Translations under genes and position numbers: made by a program
Shown here: positions 1-13,662 of the stretch, one piece after another
How the letters are laid out: each line of letters begins with the position of its first letter
Position numbering within the stretch: the first letter of the stretch is position 1
The notes under the pieces: generated by a model
What the model saw: only the letters and a program-made list of their open reading frames with translations
The model's database searches: none
What the model was told of the DNA's origin: nothing
DNA from: Sphagnum magellanicum
Lineage: Eukaryota > Streptophyta > Sphagnopsida > Sphagnales > Sphagnaceae
NCBI GenBank assembly: GCA_021904315.1
Contig: CM038915.1
Span: 2,046,001 to 2,110,000, forward strand
Length of the DNA stretch: 64,000 bases
Direction of reading: 5' to 3'

Positions 1-476
1 AAGAGAGAGAATTTGCAATTGCCTCTTTCAAAGCAGGCAAGAAGGATGTTCTTGTTGCCACAGATGTTGCTTCAAAAGGATTGGATTTCCCGGACATTCA
101 ACATGTGATCAACTATGACATGCCTGCAGAGATAGAGAACTATGTACACAGGATTGGTCGAACAGGGCGATGTGGTAAAACAGGAATCGCAACATCTTTT
201 ATCAACAAAAACCAGAGTGAGACTATCCTTTTAGATCTGAAGCATCTGTTGAAGGAAGCCAAACAGAGGATTCCTCCTGTCTTGGCAACTCTGGATGATC
301 CCATGGAGGAGGCAGAGGAGCTTGCAAAGGCGAGTGGTGTGAAGGGATGTGCCTATTGTGGTGGTCTAGGTCATCGGATTAGTGAATGCCCTAAGCTGGA
401 GCACCAGAAGAGCCAGGCTATTGCTGGAACACGGAGGGACTATTTTGGCTCAGGAGGATATGGAGGGGAGATTTGA
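1..476 (+). CDS. DEAD-box RNA helicase, DDX41/Abstrakt/RH35 type (3' end only)
   Basis: Only the C-terminal part is present; the gene starts upstream of the window. Reading frame opens at base 3 and runs to a TGA at 474-476. Visible are helicase motif V ([14 protein letters not shown]), motif VI (HRIGRTGR) and, about 90 codons later, a CCHC zinc knuckle ([14 protein letters not shown]), followed by the tail [13 protein letters not shown] helicase core followed by a single C-terminal zinc knuckle is the signature of the DDX41/Abstrakt family (Arabidopsis RH35/RH43), and the tail matches that family closely. Members are ATP-dependent RNA helicases associated with the spliceosome. No intron is seen in this part. 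The downstream neighbour is convergent. Family assignment is secure; orthology to RH35 in particular is from recall. Confidence 0.93.
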   Translation, partial: EREFAIASFKAGKKDVLVATDVASKGLDFPDIQHVINYDMPAEIENYVHRIGRTGRCGKTGIATSFINKNQSETILLDLKHLLKEAKQRIPPVLATLDDPMEEAEELAKASGVKGCAYCGGLGHRISECPKLEHQKSQAIAGTRRDYFGSGGYGGEI

Positions 477-3400
477 CCCATTGTCACACCAACTTTTGTC
501 TGGTATGTTACACCAGTCTCTTCTGTCTCTAACTGCTGATACTCATATGTTAGCAGGAAACAAAAGAAACTTGCTGATAGCATTCTTCTGTTTGCACTGC
601 TTGTGTTTGTCTGGATTGAACAATCATTTTGTGTTTTGAAAATTGAGTGCTAGCCAGCATCATGACTGAGTCTTTCTCATTTCTTCCAGAAATATGATAA
701 TCTCAGGACATGGATTTGTGCATAATTGTTTGCCCAAAATTTTTGAGCAGATTCTTATACACTTATCAACACCCACTGTCCAGAGCAAATGAAGTGGGGT
801 GGAATAATGGCAGGTAGTCACTGCTATTCATGATGAAGATGATGGCCCAGTATTTTTTATGAGTGACCTTCACAAGGCATGACCCTACTCATCTTGTCAT
901 GTTTTGTACATTTTAGCTAAACTGATGAAACAGTTACCTTCAAAGTGCAGTACTGGAGTTTTTCTCTAAATCTCAGACACATTTTAGTGCAGAATGAGCC
1001 ATGCCATTTCAGATTGGAGGCCATGTACGAAGGGAAAGATGTTGGATGTGTTGTGTGCTCTTTGGATTATGAGGAACAAGTTCTGGTAGATGGAACTCAG
1101 GGGAGAACCACAGTTCACCCAGCACAAAGTGTATAGAAAGCTTAACACTATTTTGCTCTTTGACTGATGGGGTGGGTGTTCTACTTTTTGGGCTACCCAG
1201 AACTAGAATTGTAAGGTCTGCCAGTTGCTTTGTCCACAAAAGGGACTTTTGACATCAGAATGGTGAAGGAAAAGATGATAGCTGTTTGTTTGTGAAATGT
1301 ATACATCTTGATAATCTTCTCTGGATGCAGGTACAAAGTGGAGGATGCTGGGGGGCCAATCAATCAAATCTGCTGGACACTATACATCTGTGCATTTGCA
1401 GTTGGCTGGATGTAGGGCCTTAGCTGTGTGTTCAGCCTGTGTTGCTGGCTCATGTGTACATATAACAGGATAGTATGAGCACCTGAAAGTTTCTGTCTCC
1501 TTCACCATATCTGGGGAATGACAATGAGAAATGAACTCATGGTTGAGGGTGTAAAGCTTCATTGACATGGGTCTCATGCTTTATCACCTTCTGTTTTCAT
1601 GTAAGGTTACAAAGTTAATTGAATTTCTATTGCAAAGTGGGGTCAACACCACACATGCTGCTGTTGAAGGTCCCTGAAATACCATCACGTTAGTGCTTCT
1701 TTTGCTTCTCTGTTCTTTGGGATTGTTTGCTCATTATGATGTTTGTTGATTTGTAACTGTTATGTTGCCAGATCTGAGATCTCTGTAACCTTATTATTGA
1801 TTGATCTCTTGTTTCTACTCAGGTTGACTTAAATCAAAAGTCTGGAGAAATTCTCAGTACTTACTGAAGATAGATAGTATATGTGTCTTTCTAGAAGTGG
1901 TGGGTAAATCTTTTGAAGTTAGTTTCGTGTGCCCAGCAAAACTTGATTGCTTCAATGGGTTCATTTCACTAGTATACTTCACTCGGATGGAAGGATTGCC
2001 AACTGCTTTTGCTGAGCTCGTTATTTGAATGGGAAACTATGGCTCTGGTATAGTACTTTGTAGTTCATGGTCAGTTTACCCAGTAATGTCCAGCACATTG
2101 TAGTCAATTGAGTAGTAGCAAAATGGATGTGATAATCTGCTCTTTCCTGTGCTCCAAGCAGTCAAGTGTCCTAGAGTCTGTTCAACACTAGGTGGTGAAG
2201 CAGACTTTGTTGTGCATGGGCTTAAACTGCTAATGTTACTATCAGGAGTTGATTTTGGGTGTCTGTTGTTATGCTCACAGGGGATTCATTCAACATGGTG
2301 TCAGGTTAGACTTGCTAGCATAATATTTGGTATTCAAGACTGATTGACTCTCTTTGCTGGGAAGCAAACTTGTCCTCCATCTTTGCAGAGAAGAGTTCAA
2401 GGAACTTTCAGGAGTTTTAGTCTGAAGAAAGATCTTTCCCCAATGTTTTGGGGTTAGGAACTTGGACCCCTCTAAAGCCTTAGCTTTACTGGGACATAGC
2501 ATTTGGGTTGATTCTGCATGAGGAGTCTGATTCTTGCATGAGGAGGTCTGCAGAAGAAATCTGAAAGAGCTCACACAATCTATTTGTGCCAATTCAAGTC
2601 TTACTGCAGATTGAGCATTATCACAGAGGTAGATAGTTTTGACGATTTGTGTACGGTGCCCCTCTCAAACCTTGAAAAACCTCACAATTGTTACATATCT
2701 TAATAACCACTTGCAGTACTGTTTGTCAGGAGCCAGCACTTTGTAGGAGGTGAACAATGAGAGAAGGTGAACATAAGTCATTGTAATGCAAAACTAGAAT
2801 GATGATGTGTAAGACAATTGCACTCAACAAAATAAAAAATTAAGAGTTCTGACTATCCATTATTGATACCAGAATGTTACAACTTGAGATTCATCATAGC
2901 CAGAAGAAGCTGTATGCTAGCTAGACTCTAAGTTCTCTACACTCTTTGCAAGCATTCTAGTTTCCATTTAACTTCCTGGATTGCAAAATGCCCCTTGCAG
3001 CTGAAGCCAAAGCTGAAGCTGCTGCTCTCATCGTGCATATACTTCTTACATTTTGTCCTGTACAGTGTCTGTCTTTTTACTTGAGCTTTGCAATTCCGTT
3101 CCAACTATGATCTTGCACTTGTGAGGGAAGTCGGGGAAGAACGGCCCTCCCAAGTGCTCTACTGATCAGATGATATAGACTTTTGATTGGTTGTAATATA
3201 TGTCTATGTACACACCATAGTTCTGTACAAATGGCTGGGCTTTGGTGCAAGGCTGCTGCTAATGAATAATGTGCCAGTTACAACATCTAGAATGGGTGGC
3301 TGTCTTCTTCTTCCTCTTCCAGCATCAGCGCATGCAAATCAAAGAATCGAAAGCTGTTGATTGACAATGAATGCAAATAGTGGTCAGCTCCCAGGAACTA

Positions 3401-3482
3401 TTTAGAGGTTCAGGGATCAGTAACTACTAAGCCATTGAACACCTCAGGATTTGGTCTTGAGAGAGAGAATTGTGAGAGAGAT

Positions 3483-3522
<40 letters not shown>

Positions 3523-3730
3523 GGTCAAGAGAGTCAAGAGACAGGGAGAGAGATTGATGTTGCATATGAAGCTGTAATCAGGCAGACACAGCATTCAGAG
3601 CTAAAGGTTTGGCAACCCTTTTGAGTATTGCTGGTGTGTATCAACCTTGTTGTGTGGCCAGTGGAGTACCTGTTTCATCTAGGGACAATTACACAGTCAA
3701 AATCATCATGCACAGAGGTGTATCTGGCTT
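477..3730. other. Intergenic region between two convergent genes, with 3' UTRs
   Basis: This stretch holds the 3' UTR of the helicase and that of the peroxidase. Short open frames occur but none resembles a known protein or shows conserved motifs. The only ordered element is the GA microsatellite near 3.49 kb. Intermediate GC and lack of long A/T runs make it look more transcribed than the AT-rich deserts further along, so long or spliced 3' UTRs are possible. Confidence 0.6.
3487..3520. repeat. (AG)17 microsatellite
   Basis: Uninterrupted AG dinucleotides, flanked on both sides by shorter GAGAGA runs (about 3458-3540). It lies some 200 bp beyond the stop codon of the peroxidase gene. Confidence 0.95.
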
Positions 3731-5414
<1,684 letters not shown>

Positions 5415-5729
5415 GTTGTTGGTTGATATCCTGAGCTGCCTGTTGAATGTCCAGCTGATCAAAACAAATTTTTTTCTTTCTACAGAACCAAAACTAGATT
5501 TCCAATTGAATTCAACAACAATTGATCACTGCAAGCTGCGGCTTGTGATCAATGTGGATCTCATGCAGCAAGCTGGCTGAATCAAGGAGCTCTGATCGCC
5601 TTACATACTCCAAATCCCATTTGTACAAGTACGATGATTGACGACTCATGACTGTCACAAGATATCTGCAGTGGCAGCTGCTCACTGCCAATCCGATCAC
5701 CTTTTTTGTTTTTTTTTCTTCTTGATCCC

Positions 5730-5743
5730 AGCAGCATCAGCAG

Positions 5744-5775
<32 letters not shown>

Positions 5776-5783
5776 GCAGCAGC
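5730..5783. repeat. CAG/CAA trinucleotide repeat upstream of the peroxidase
   Basis: A run of CAG units interrupted by CAT and CAA lies about 320-370 bp upstream of the peroxidase ATG. In one frame it encodes poly-Ala, in others poly-Ser, poly-Gln or poly-Leu, so the open frames across it are compositional artefacts. It is probably in the 5' UTR or core promoter region. Confidence 0.85.
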
Positions 5784-6292
5784 TCAACTGCTGCAATCGA
5801 CTGCGCGGCGGTGCAAACGAATCTCCCTTTTCCCAAAAGAAAGGAAAAGAGACGCGCACGAGCGTTGCGTCGTATGTACACACACACACACTCTTGTACA
5901 ATACCGAAGTAGATACATGTACCATACATGTACAATACGTACAAAAGTAGAGTACATGAGTATATCAATAATAAATTATTTAATTCCAACCGTATTCAAA
6001 ACATCTTTCATGTAATTTCATTCATAGCCCCTGGTCTTCTCACATATTCAGGTTCACCTATACATGGGTACAATACCTATGTACATACATATGTATACAA
6101 TACAAAATATCTATGCATATACATATACATACATGTATATGTATATGTGAAATTTTATATGTAAATGTGACCTAGGGTTTGATTTAATGTTTTAAAAGTT
6201 AATCATTTTGGTCCCTCCTAGTTGGTGACCAAAACCCATGGGAAGAAGTCTTTGGTAACCTTACAAGGAAACAATATTCAATCAAGTAGTGT

Positions 6293-6320
6293 ATTATTAT
6301 TATTATTATTATTATTATTT
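6293..6320. repeat. (ATT)n microsatellite
   Basis: Roughly nine TAT/ATT units in a row, in AT-rich intergenic DNA. Confidence 0.9.
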
Positions 6321-7010
6321 TAGTAGAGTACCTCATAAGTTTTTTTTTTTAAAAAAAATTTTGCGGGGATTTTATTATGTATTTTATCACATTTTCAAGT
6401 TTCTTTTGATGGAATAAAACAACTACCTAGTGGGAGTATTTAGTTTATATAATTAGCACACCCACTTTATTTTTTTTCCCCCTTTTTTTTTACCAATTTT
6501 TGATAAATAATTGAGGTGGAATGTGGAAGCAAAGGAAAAAAGTGGTGTACAAGAGGTTTAGTCAAAGGAAGGGGGGGAGGTGTCAAAAAAATAAAGAGCC
6601 TCCTCAAAGAAGTGTTTTAATCACAATGGAAGTTATGTGCTCTTGCAAGAACATGGTGAGGAGGATGAGGATGAGGAGGAGGAGGGCCATGCCAATGACA
6701 TGTATGGAAATTTGGGTTTTGCTTTCTTTTCTTGGTTGCTTGCTTCTTGCTTGCCAACATGCTTGCCTATGGGGATGTATGTGGGTTCCCACCGATTTAA
6801 TAATTTGTGTGGGCATGATTGACATGAAAGCCGAATTCTATAACAAAATATAGACCAATGTCACTACTATGAACAAAGCAAAGAGAAAAGAGCTATACAC
6901 TTACAAGCTCCAAACCCATGCATACAAAAGGTGTTTTGTTATGAGTACTACTTTCGTGTCCTTTGAAGTAGTACGAGTAATCACTTTTGCAAGGAATGAT
7001 CTAGAAGTTA

Positions 7011-7137
7011 GTTTATCAACAACCAAAAGAAGGAGGAGAAGACGAGTAGGAACAAGGCAAGATGAACAAGGTATGTTTATCAACAACCAAAAGGAAGAGG
7101 AGAAGATGAGTAGGAACAAGGCAAGATGAACAAGGTG
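7011..7137. repeat. 64-bp tandem duplication, two copies
   Basis: Copy 1 starts at 7011 and copy 2 at 7075. Both read GTTTATCAACAACCAAAAG, then a purine-rich stretch, then AGTAGGAACAAGGCAAGATG. They differ at only a few positions. The unit length is not a multiple of three and no coding role is apparent. Confidence 0.9.
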
Positions 7138-8800
7138 TGTTATACACAAATGGCCTTGCTATTAATTTAATATCAACAATTGATATTGTATGATAAATTG
7201 GTCATAGCTAGGGGAAAAATAAAAGATAAATCTATTTTTAATGTACATCATCATGTTGTTGTAAATGAAAAATTGTGATGATTTTTGTTTCCTTTTTTTT
7301 TAACATCACATTGGTTATGAGAAAGCTAAAATAATGGATCTCACATTAAATGATGACATGTTCTAGGAACCTATCTAAACATTTTTAAAAATTGTTACCA
7401 AGCCAAAACCAATAAGAAAATGTTCCAACATGATTTTCAATTTTTTTGCAAATCTAATGATTTTTTTCCCCCCCAAAAATAAGAGTGATAAAATTCACAT
7501 TTTTTGCAAAATATGATTTTTCGCACTGAATTAACTTACAAAATTGATAGAATTAAAGATGTATTTGAAATTGGCTTGCTAAAGAAATATGACATCATAT
7601 TTGTGTTATGTAAATCAATTCCCTTAGTGAAAAGAAATGATAAAGTGGGATGTTACAATTGCTTGCCAACTATATGAGACAAATCATAAAGAAAGGAGTT
7701 GATTGCATATGGTGGGGTACCATTATCCTTAGTCACAAGATGTAAAAGCCCAAGTGAAATAAATAAATAAATAAATTGGAAATGTTTTTTCCCAATAAAA
7801 AAAATGTGTAGAGGTAGTGGTGTCTTTGAATATTGAACTCTATGTATTATTGTCTTCACTAAAGTATGGAACTAGGGTTCACATCTAACCATGTTGCAAA
7901 GTTTACTCAAATTTGATGGGTTTGTAGTTATAGCTCGGTCCATAATTATGGGCAAAGAATATGAGATAAACATGGATCCAAGCTTGGACGTTCTAGATTC
8001 TTCTTGGCACAAATTTTTGGCAATAACATCTTCTCTTCATTTTATGATAGCTTAATTCTTCCAATGCACACTAAACCTCCAAGCCTCTCTTCGTTAACAA
8101 AACCAACAAATGAAATATTTGTCTCAATGGATCAATGGACCAACAATCGCTTGAACCGATGTTGTTTTTAGGATTTTTTTTAATGTAGCCTAAGTGATGA
8201 TCATCTAGAGCACAATGTTGAAAAAATGGCAATTATAATTAGGAAGATTTAGCCAATTTTGGCTATAAACCAAACATGAAGTACAAATTTCAATCCTCAA
8301 TGTTTATGGCTACATACATACAGATAACCAAATATAGAAAAATGGCGATTTTTTTTTCCCCCTCTCACTTGTAGCAATTGAAACTCCAAAACCACTTCAT
8401 TTTCAAAGAATTTATTTGTTATTTCAATTTTTGGCAAAAATTCACAAGTAAAAAAAAAAAGGTTTGCTTTTGGCACCGAGAACTTTTCATCATTCTCCTT
8501 CATTGGCAAAGAAAGTTCACATTTCTCTAAATGTGAAAATTATTATCTGGTTATCATTTTTTTGCTTGATCCAAACTTGTTTAGGAACATGTTGGAAAGG
8601 ATCACCTATTTATTCATTTAGGGCATGTTTGAAGTATGACCTATTTGCCCATGTTCCTAGAGTTTTGAATGTTATGATTTACATCCAAATGTTGGATGAT
8701 CTTATTTTTTCCTCTCCATTCATTCCATGTGTTAATTAAGCAAGTTTGATACCTAGTCTTTTTGTTGGAACTAGACTCATCAGCCCCACCCAGGGTTTTA

Positions 8801-8956
8801 GCCAAAGTTCAAACTGGTGATTATCCAGAAGAAGATTTTAGCCAAATTTGGCTATAGACCCAGATATGAAAGTTTTGTGATGTAGCCAAAGTTCAAACTG
8901 GTGATTATCCAGAAGAAGATTTAGCCAAATTTGGCTATAGACCCAGCTATGAAAGT
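8801..8956. repeat. 82-bp tandem duplication with a 16-bp palindromic core
   Basis: Copy 1 starts at 8801 and copy 2 at 8883; both begin TAGCCAAAGTTCAAACTGG. Each contains the perfect palindrome TAGCCAAATTTGGCTA (8839-8854 and 8922-8937) followed by TAGACCCAG. A third, diverged copy of the core region lies at about 8244-8280, and a related core at 12302-12317. Confidence 0.9.
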
Positions 8957-9380
8957 AGAAAATCTTAAGAATCCTTTTATATTTTGGCTACCTGCCGAAA
9001 ACCCATTGTAGAAATCTGCCATTTCTTTTTTTCTTTTTTTGGGTTAAAAAAATGATGAATTAGGGTGATTTTTTTTCACAAAAATCCATTGTATGTGTCA
9101 AGATCATATTTTTCAGGTGGAAAAAAAAAGAGAAAACCAAAAAATGTCGCCCCAAAACAAAACACTGGCCCCCGACCCAACTCCGACCTCCATTAATAAC
9201 AAGCACATCTTCCTCCTATGCACACACTCTGAGGAGGTAAAAAAGTCACAAATTTCAAGCAAAACTCAAAGTGTGCTCCTTACTTCTTTGGACCCAGCCT
9301 TGTTGTTCTTGTTGTCACTTGATCCCCTCCAATCTACTCCCCCGGCAAACTATGATTGGGAAGAAGGGGTTGATCTATAT

Positions 9381-9465
9381 CCATCCATCCATCCATCCAT
9401 CCATCTCGACAACAAATGATTGGGAAGGGCTTTATGCATCCCTCCATGCATCCATCCATCCATCC
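9381..9465. repeat. CATC tetranucleotide runs
   Basis: Two CATC/TCCA runs (about 9381-9403 and 9441-9464) are separated by a stretch containing CAACAAATGATTGG, which recurs after the second run, so the block is a short tandem duplication that includes the microsatellite. Confidence 0.85.
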
Positions 9466-9927
9466 CAACAACAAATGATTGGTGAGTGACTTTCGCTCCA
9501 TGGAAGCTTAAAATTTGCAATTTGGATACATAGGCAGTCAACAACTTGTTTGTTCATCATCATAACCATGTAGCGTAGTCCATGTACCATACATAGTCTT
9601 TGTGTATTCTTTACCATTTTGCTTTGCTCCTTCAACTTTCTCCATACTCTCATTGGGTTGGAAGGAGGACAAATTACAAGAGAATTTTGGAGGAGGTTTT
9701 TTTTTCCAATAAAGTGTTGGGATTGGTATATTTTTCTTGAGATAACTTACTTACTTACTTCCTTGCTTGCTTGCTTTTATGGATATGATAACATCAACTT
9801 GGATGGCCTACTAGGTGGCTTTGAGAAAGCATTGATGGGTGAATAAAACAAAAATTTCAGTCTAGTGAACTTACTTTGACCTTTTCTATAAAAGGGTGAG
9901 GTCTAATTAGATCAACTCACACCTTTT

Positions 9928-9931
<4 letters not shown>

Positions 9932-9957
<26 letters not shown>
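9932..9957. repeat. (TA)13 microsatellite
   Basis: Uninterrupted TA dinucleotides in AT-rich intergenic DNA. Confidence 0.92.
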
Positions 9958-9962
<5 letters not shown>

Positions 9963-10181
9963 TAATTTTTTAAAAAAAAGGTTGAGTTTTATTTAGTTCA
10001 ACTATAAATAATAATATGTATGGGAAAATATTTTCAAATAGTGGAAAAATGAAATTACTAAACTCATGTAAATGCTGAATTTCAGCACAAGTAATGGTGA
10101 GCAAGCTACATGATAGTAGTACTCATGATCCCATTCCTAAAACCAGCCTAGTTAAAAAGAAGTGAGTTCTCACATGACAAT

Positions 10182-10208
10182 CCATCCATCCATCCATTCA
10201 TCCATCCA
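10182..10208. repeat. CATC tetranucleotide run
   Basis: Six CATC/CATT units in intergenic DNA, the same motif as near 9.4 kb and 35.8 kb. Confidence 0.85.
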
Positions 10209-10730
10209 GGAGCTCTACAAGTACACTTTGAGATTCACTATATTGGTGGGATCCCACTAGAAAAATCATACTTGTCTCACCTCTATAGCCGTCTTTATGA
10301 CTTCGAGATCCTCTTGAGTTCATACAAATGTACAAGTACTTACAAGATGATGTTGTCTTATTTTGTTCAAGCTAGAAACAAATTGTTGTGGGAAAGGTGT
10401 AATATATATAGGTCATCCAACTAGGGTTAACATTCACTATAGCAAATTACTAGTTAGAAGTCACAACCCTTCCACTTGTAAAGCCCCCCCAAAATTAAAC
10501 CACCCTCTATTTTGGGAGGTAATAAAACTATGGCTCATGAAAGGAAAAAAATCATTGTACACCATCATGTCATGGCCTTGTGGACCAATTTATTTATTAT
10601 TTCTTATTTTGAGGAAGGTGTTTAAATTTTCTTCTTGCTCTTTTGTAGTTAAAAATCCAAGAGCTTTAGGTTGATCCATGTGTTGTTCACCAGCCAAATT
10701 CAATCAAAGCCTTCCAAATGGTAGGTTTAT

Positions 10731-10734
10731 AAAA

Positions 10735-10765
<31 letters not shown>

Positions 10766-10766
10766 A
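10731..10766. repeat. (AAAT)n microsatellite
   Basis: Nine uninterrupted AAAT/AATA units. Confidence 0.92.
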
Positions 10767-13662
10767 ATCCCATTTTCCAATCATGTTTTTCTCTTGTGGA
10801 ACGTGAGGTTTAGGATATCACTTTTGCTTTTGGTAGTTTATCAAACCCATGTATCTATTTTGATAGATAATTTGTGGGTGGGGATTGAAAGGTCTCATAT
10901 GGATAACCTAAAAATTGGATCCATCTAGCATGAAAGGGTTAATGGTGCCAAGGTGTGGCCTAATTCACGTGGACATATCGGATGCCCTTTGATTTCCCAA
11001 TTAGCCTTTGTAGTTTAGCTTGATTCTAACAATCAAAACTTGACCTTTTTTGGGAAGATCATTTAGTGTCTTTTCCTTCCTCCCCGTTTTTAGATACACT
11101 AACTCCACTTTCACCATTCCATCTTTTAAATTAGGAGCATAGTTGTCTAATTAAACAAAATTGACAAAATGTCCACTATCATCCATATAATATTTATAGA
11201 TGGAAAACTTGCACAAATGTCATCCAAGCGATTATTATCCAAAACAATTTATATTGCCTTTTCTATGTTCCTATTGAAGAGCCCAACACAAATAACTCGC
11301 ATCTTGACCCTTGTTTAACTTGAGACCCTTGTGGATCACCAATGTTCCACATCTTGATCCTTTGATTAATTTGCAATGTGTGCCCCAAATGTGGCATTCT
11401 ACCTTTACAATTACTATCAAATTAAGATGATTGGACAAGCCTAAGCAATTGTTCATTGAGTTGAACACTCCAACCCTCCTCATTAGTGAAAGTATAATGG
11501 AATAGATTGTGTGAACTACATTTGAAATTTCAATTATGTCCTCATTTGACCTTTAAATATTGTTAGTTTTTGTCTAGCTAGGATGTGAAGTAAACCCATT
11601 AATTTTGTTGGCTTTGTTGATATATGCTTCTTTGGTTATAGTTGTATCAAGTCTTTGAGGGCTATCCAACATTTTTTTGCAGCTATAAACCAAACCTAAG
11701 CACAATTCCTTGAAGGCAAGATGATGCAACAATGCTTTAAATAAGCGAACACTCACAAAATAGTTTCAAGTGGTGTGTAGCCTTGTCAAACTATTTCCAA
11801 TCCATATGGCAAGCATCATAATATCATTGGACCCCACCTCTTGCAAATCACACAACCATGTGTGCTGAAGTTTTTTGACATTGTTGGTTGAGGCATAGCC
11901 CATGAACATCTTGCATTTTTTAGGGCATCCTAAACCATTCTATCCAAATCCAATCATTTGCTTCTATCTAGCTAACAATTTGTGCTTCTACCATTTGTGA
12001 ATTGAAATGCATTTGTGTAAATGGTGTACTAGTCAGCATTTTTTTGTTATGGTGAATTTTAGCCATTTTGCAAGAAAAAAAAGGGCCCAATGGCATGGTC
12101 AAAGGATTTTTTTTTTTGAAATTTCCAAAAAAAATTCTCCAATTTTCAAGGAAGAAAGCTGTGAAATTGCAAAAGAAATTGACAGATTTAGGCAGATTTT
12201 CTAGGTTTTTTTTTTGGTTTTTTTGTAGAAAATCACTAGATTTAGATGGTAGGTTCTAGCAGGTTAGGAGTCCAAATTTTTCTACTTCTTTATTTGTCTT
12301 GTAGCCAAATTTAGCTAAATCCTCATGTGGCTGATTGCCACTTGAGGTGCAACATTAAAATTTTGAAAATAAAAACATTGGTACTAATATTCAAAATTCA
12401 TTAATCACCATAAAAAATGAAACCATTTACAACATAATACATTGGTATTAATAAACAAGGGGCCGTCATTTCCAGCCCTTACATAGGCACTTGTGTACAT
12501 TCCACATTGTTGACCCTCCACATCCATTCCTAGCATATGGTTTAGTACAAAACATGGGCCAAAGCTTTATCAACCTATAGTCATTCTCAAGCTCATCCTA
12601 CCTTTCAAATTACCCCATGATCTTTATAGTATTTCTACTCCATTTGTAGATCTATTATGAATCATAATGAAACTAGAAGACATCACCCATGACAATTTTC
12701 ATCCATTTGGAATGTATAACCCTATTTTTCCGCCCTTCAAATTGATGAAGCAACCCCAACCTTATTACCATGGGAAATCTGAATTTTTAGACTCATTTCC
12801 ATATTAATGCAATGTCTCAACAAATCGTTGATCTAATCCAAGAAGGTTAAACCCATCACAATATGGCATGTGTTATGAAGCTTAGACTAGAAACGACTTC
12901 GAGATCAAACACTAATCAAATTGAACATGACCAACAATGAAAGAAGGGAGAATGAAAAAGGTAGGGTAGGAGTTCAAGGAAATCCTACCATAGATCAAGA
13001 GGTGGAAGAGTGTTGGTGTGTTGTAGTTTTGGTAGCTTCAAAAACACCAATGTTGCCAAAGGCCACTTATAATAACCACTTCAGTATCAACATCTTCTAC
13101 TCAATACACTAGACAAGACTCTACAATAATTAACTATTTAAAAACTTTAATGCCATTGCAAGGACAAAGTCACAAGTGCAATTTAGCCCTAAAATGTAAG
13201 GCGTGAAAGCCAGCTGATTCTATGATTATCTCTAGCATTAGAGCAAAGGAATATGGGTGGGTTGAAGAACCCACAATACCTACCCATCCACTGTCGGGGC
13301 TCAACTGGGCACCAACACTACAAGGTTTGCACAAACCTGTTGAAGTTTGAAACAATAGAATATAGAACAGGGAACAAAAACATAATCACAAGCTATGGTT
13401 TTCTGCTTTAGGTTGGGTCCTGAATGAAGGAAAAGATTTTGAACAATTTCCTAGAGACAACTAATTTTGTCATCATTTGATTACAATGGATAACCCCCTA
13501 CGAATGAGTTTCTAGCATTGCTGAACCAATGCAGTAGCCTCATCTAAGAAAGAACTTATGTCAACTTCTAAGACCCAAGACTCAATTCCACCCAGAAAAA
13601 CTAAGCGAACTTCATACAAACCCAAGTTGCCAGAAAAAAAAACTGCACCATATTTGGGGTTC

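Larger units (their letters stand above)
5415..13662. other. 8.2-kb gene-poor region between peroxidase and PMT genes
   Basis: The first ~500 bp is the peroxidase 5' region (CAG/CAA repeat, CA run, CpG-containing stretch near 5.8-5.9 kb). Beyond about 5.95 kb the sequence turns AT-rich with many T and A homopolymer runs. It contains microsatellites, a 64-bp tandem duplication near 7.0 kb, an 82-bp tandem duplication near 8.8 kb and CATC runs. Open frames of 60-135 codons occur but are low-complexity or carry no recognisable domain; I see no gene. Confidence 0.6.

Noticed and set aside
5415..5462. Sixteen extra residues before the peroxidase start
   Set aside because: The frame upstream of ATG 5414 begins at TTG and has no ATG; signal-peptide placement supports 5414.
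5582..6015. Overlapping open frames encoding poly-Leu, poly-Ala or poly-Cys on both strands
   Set aside because: They are produced by the CAG/CAA trinucleotide repeat and appear in every frame.
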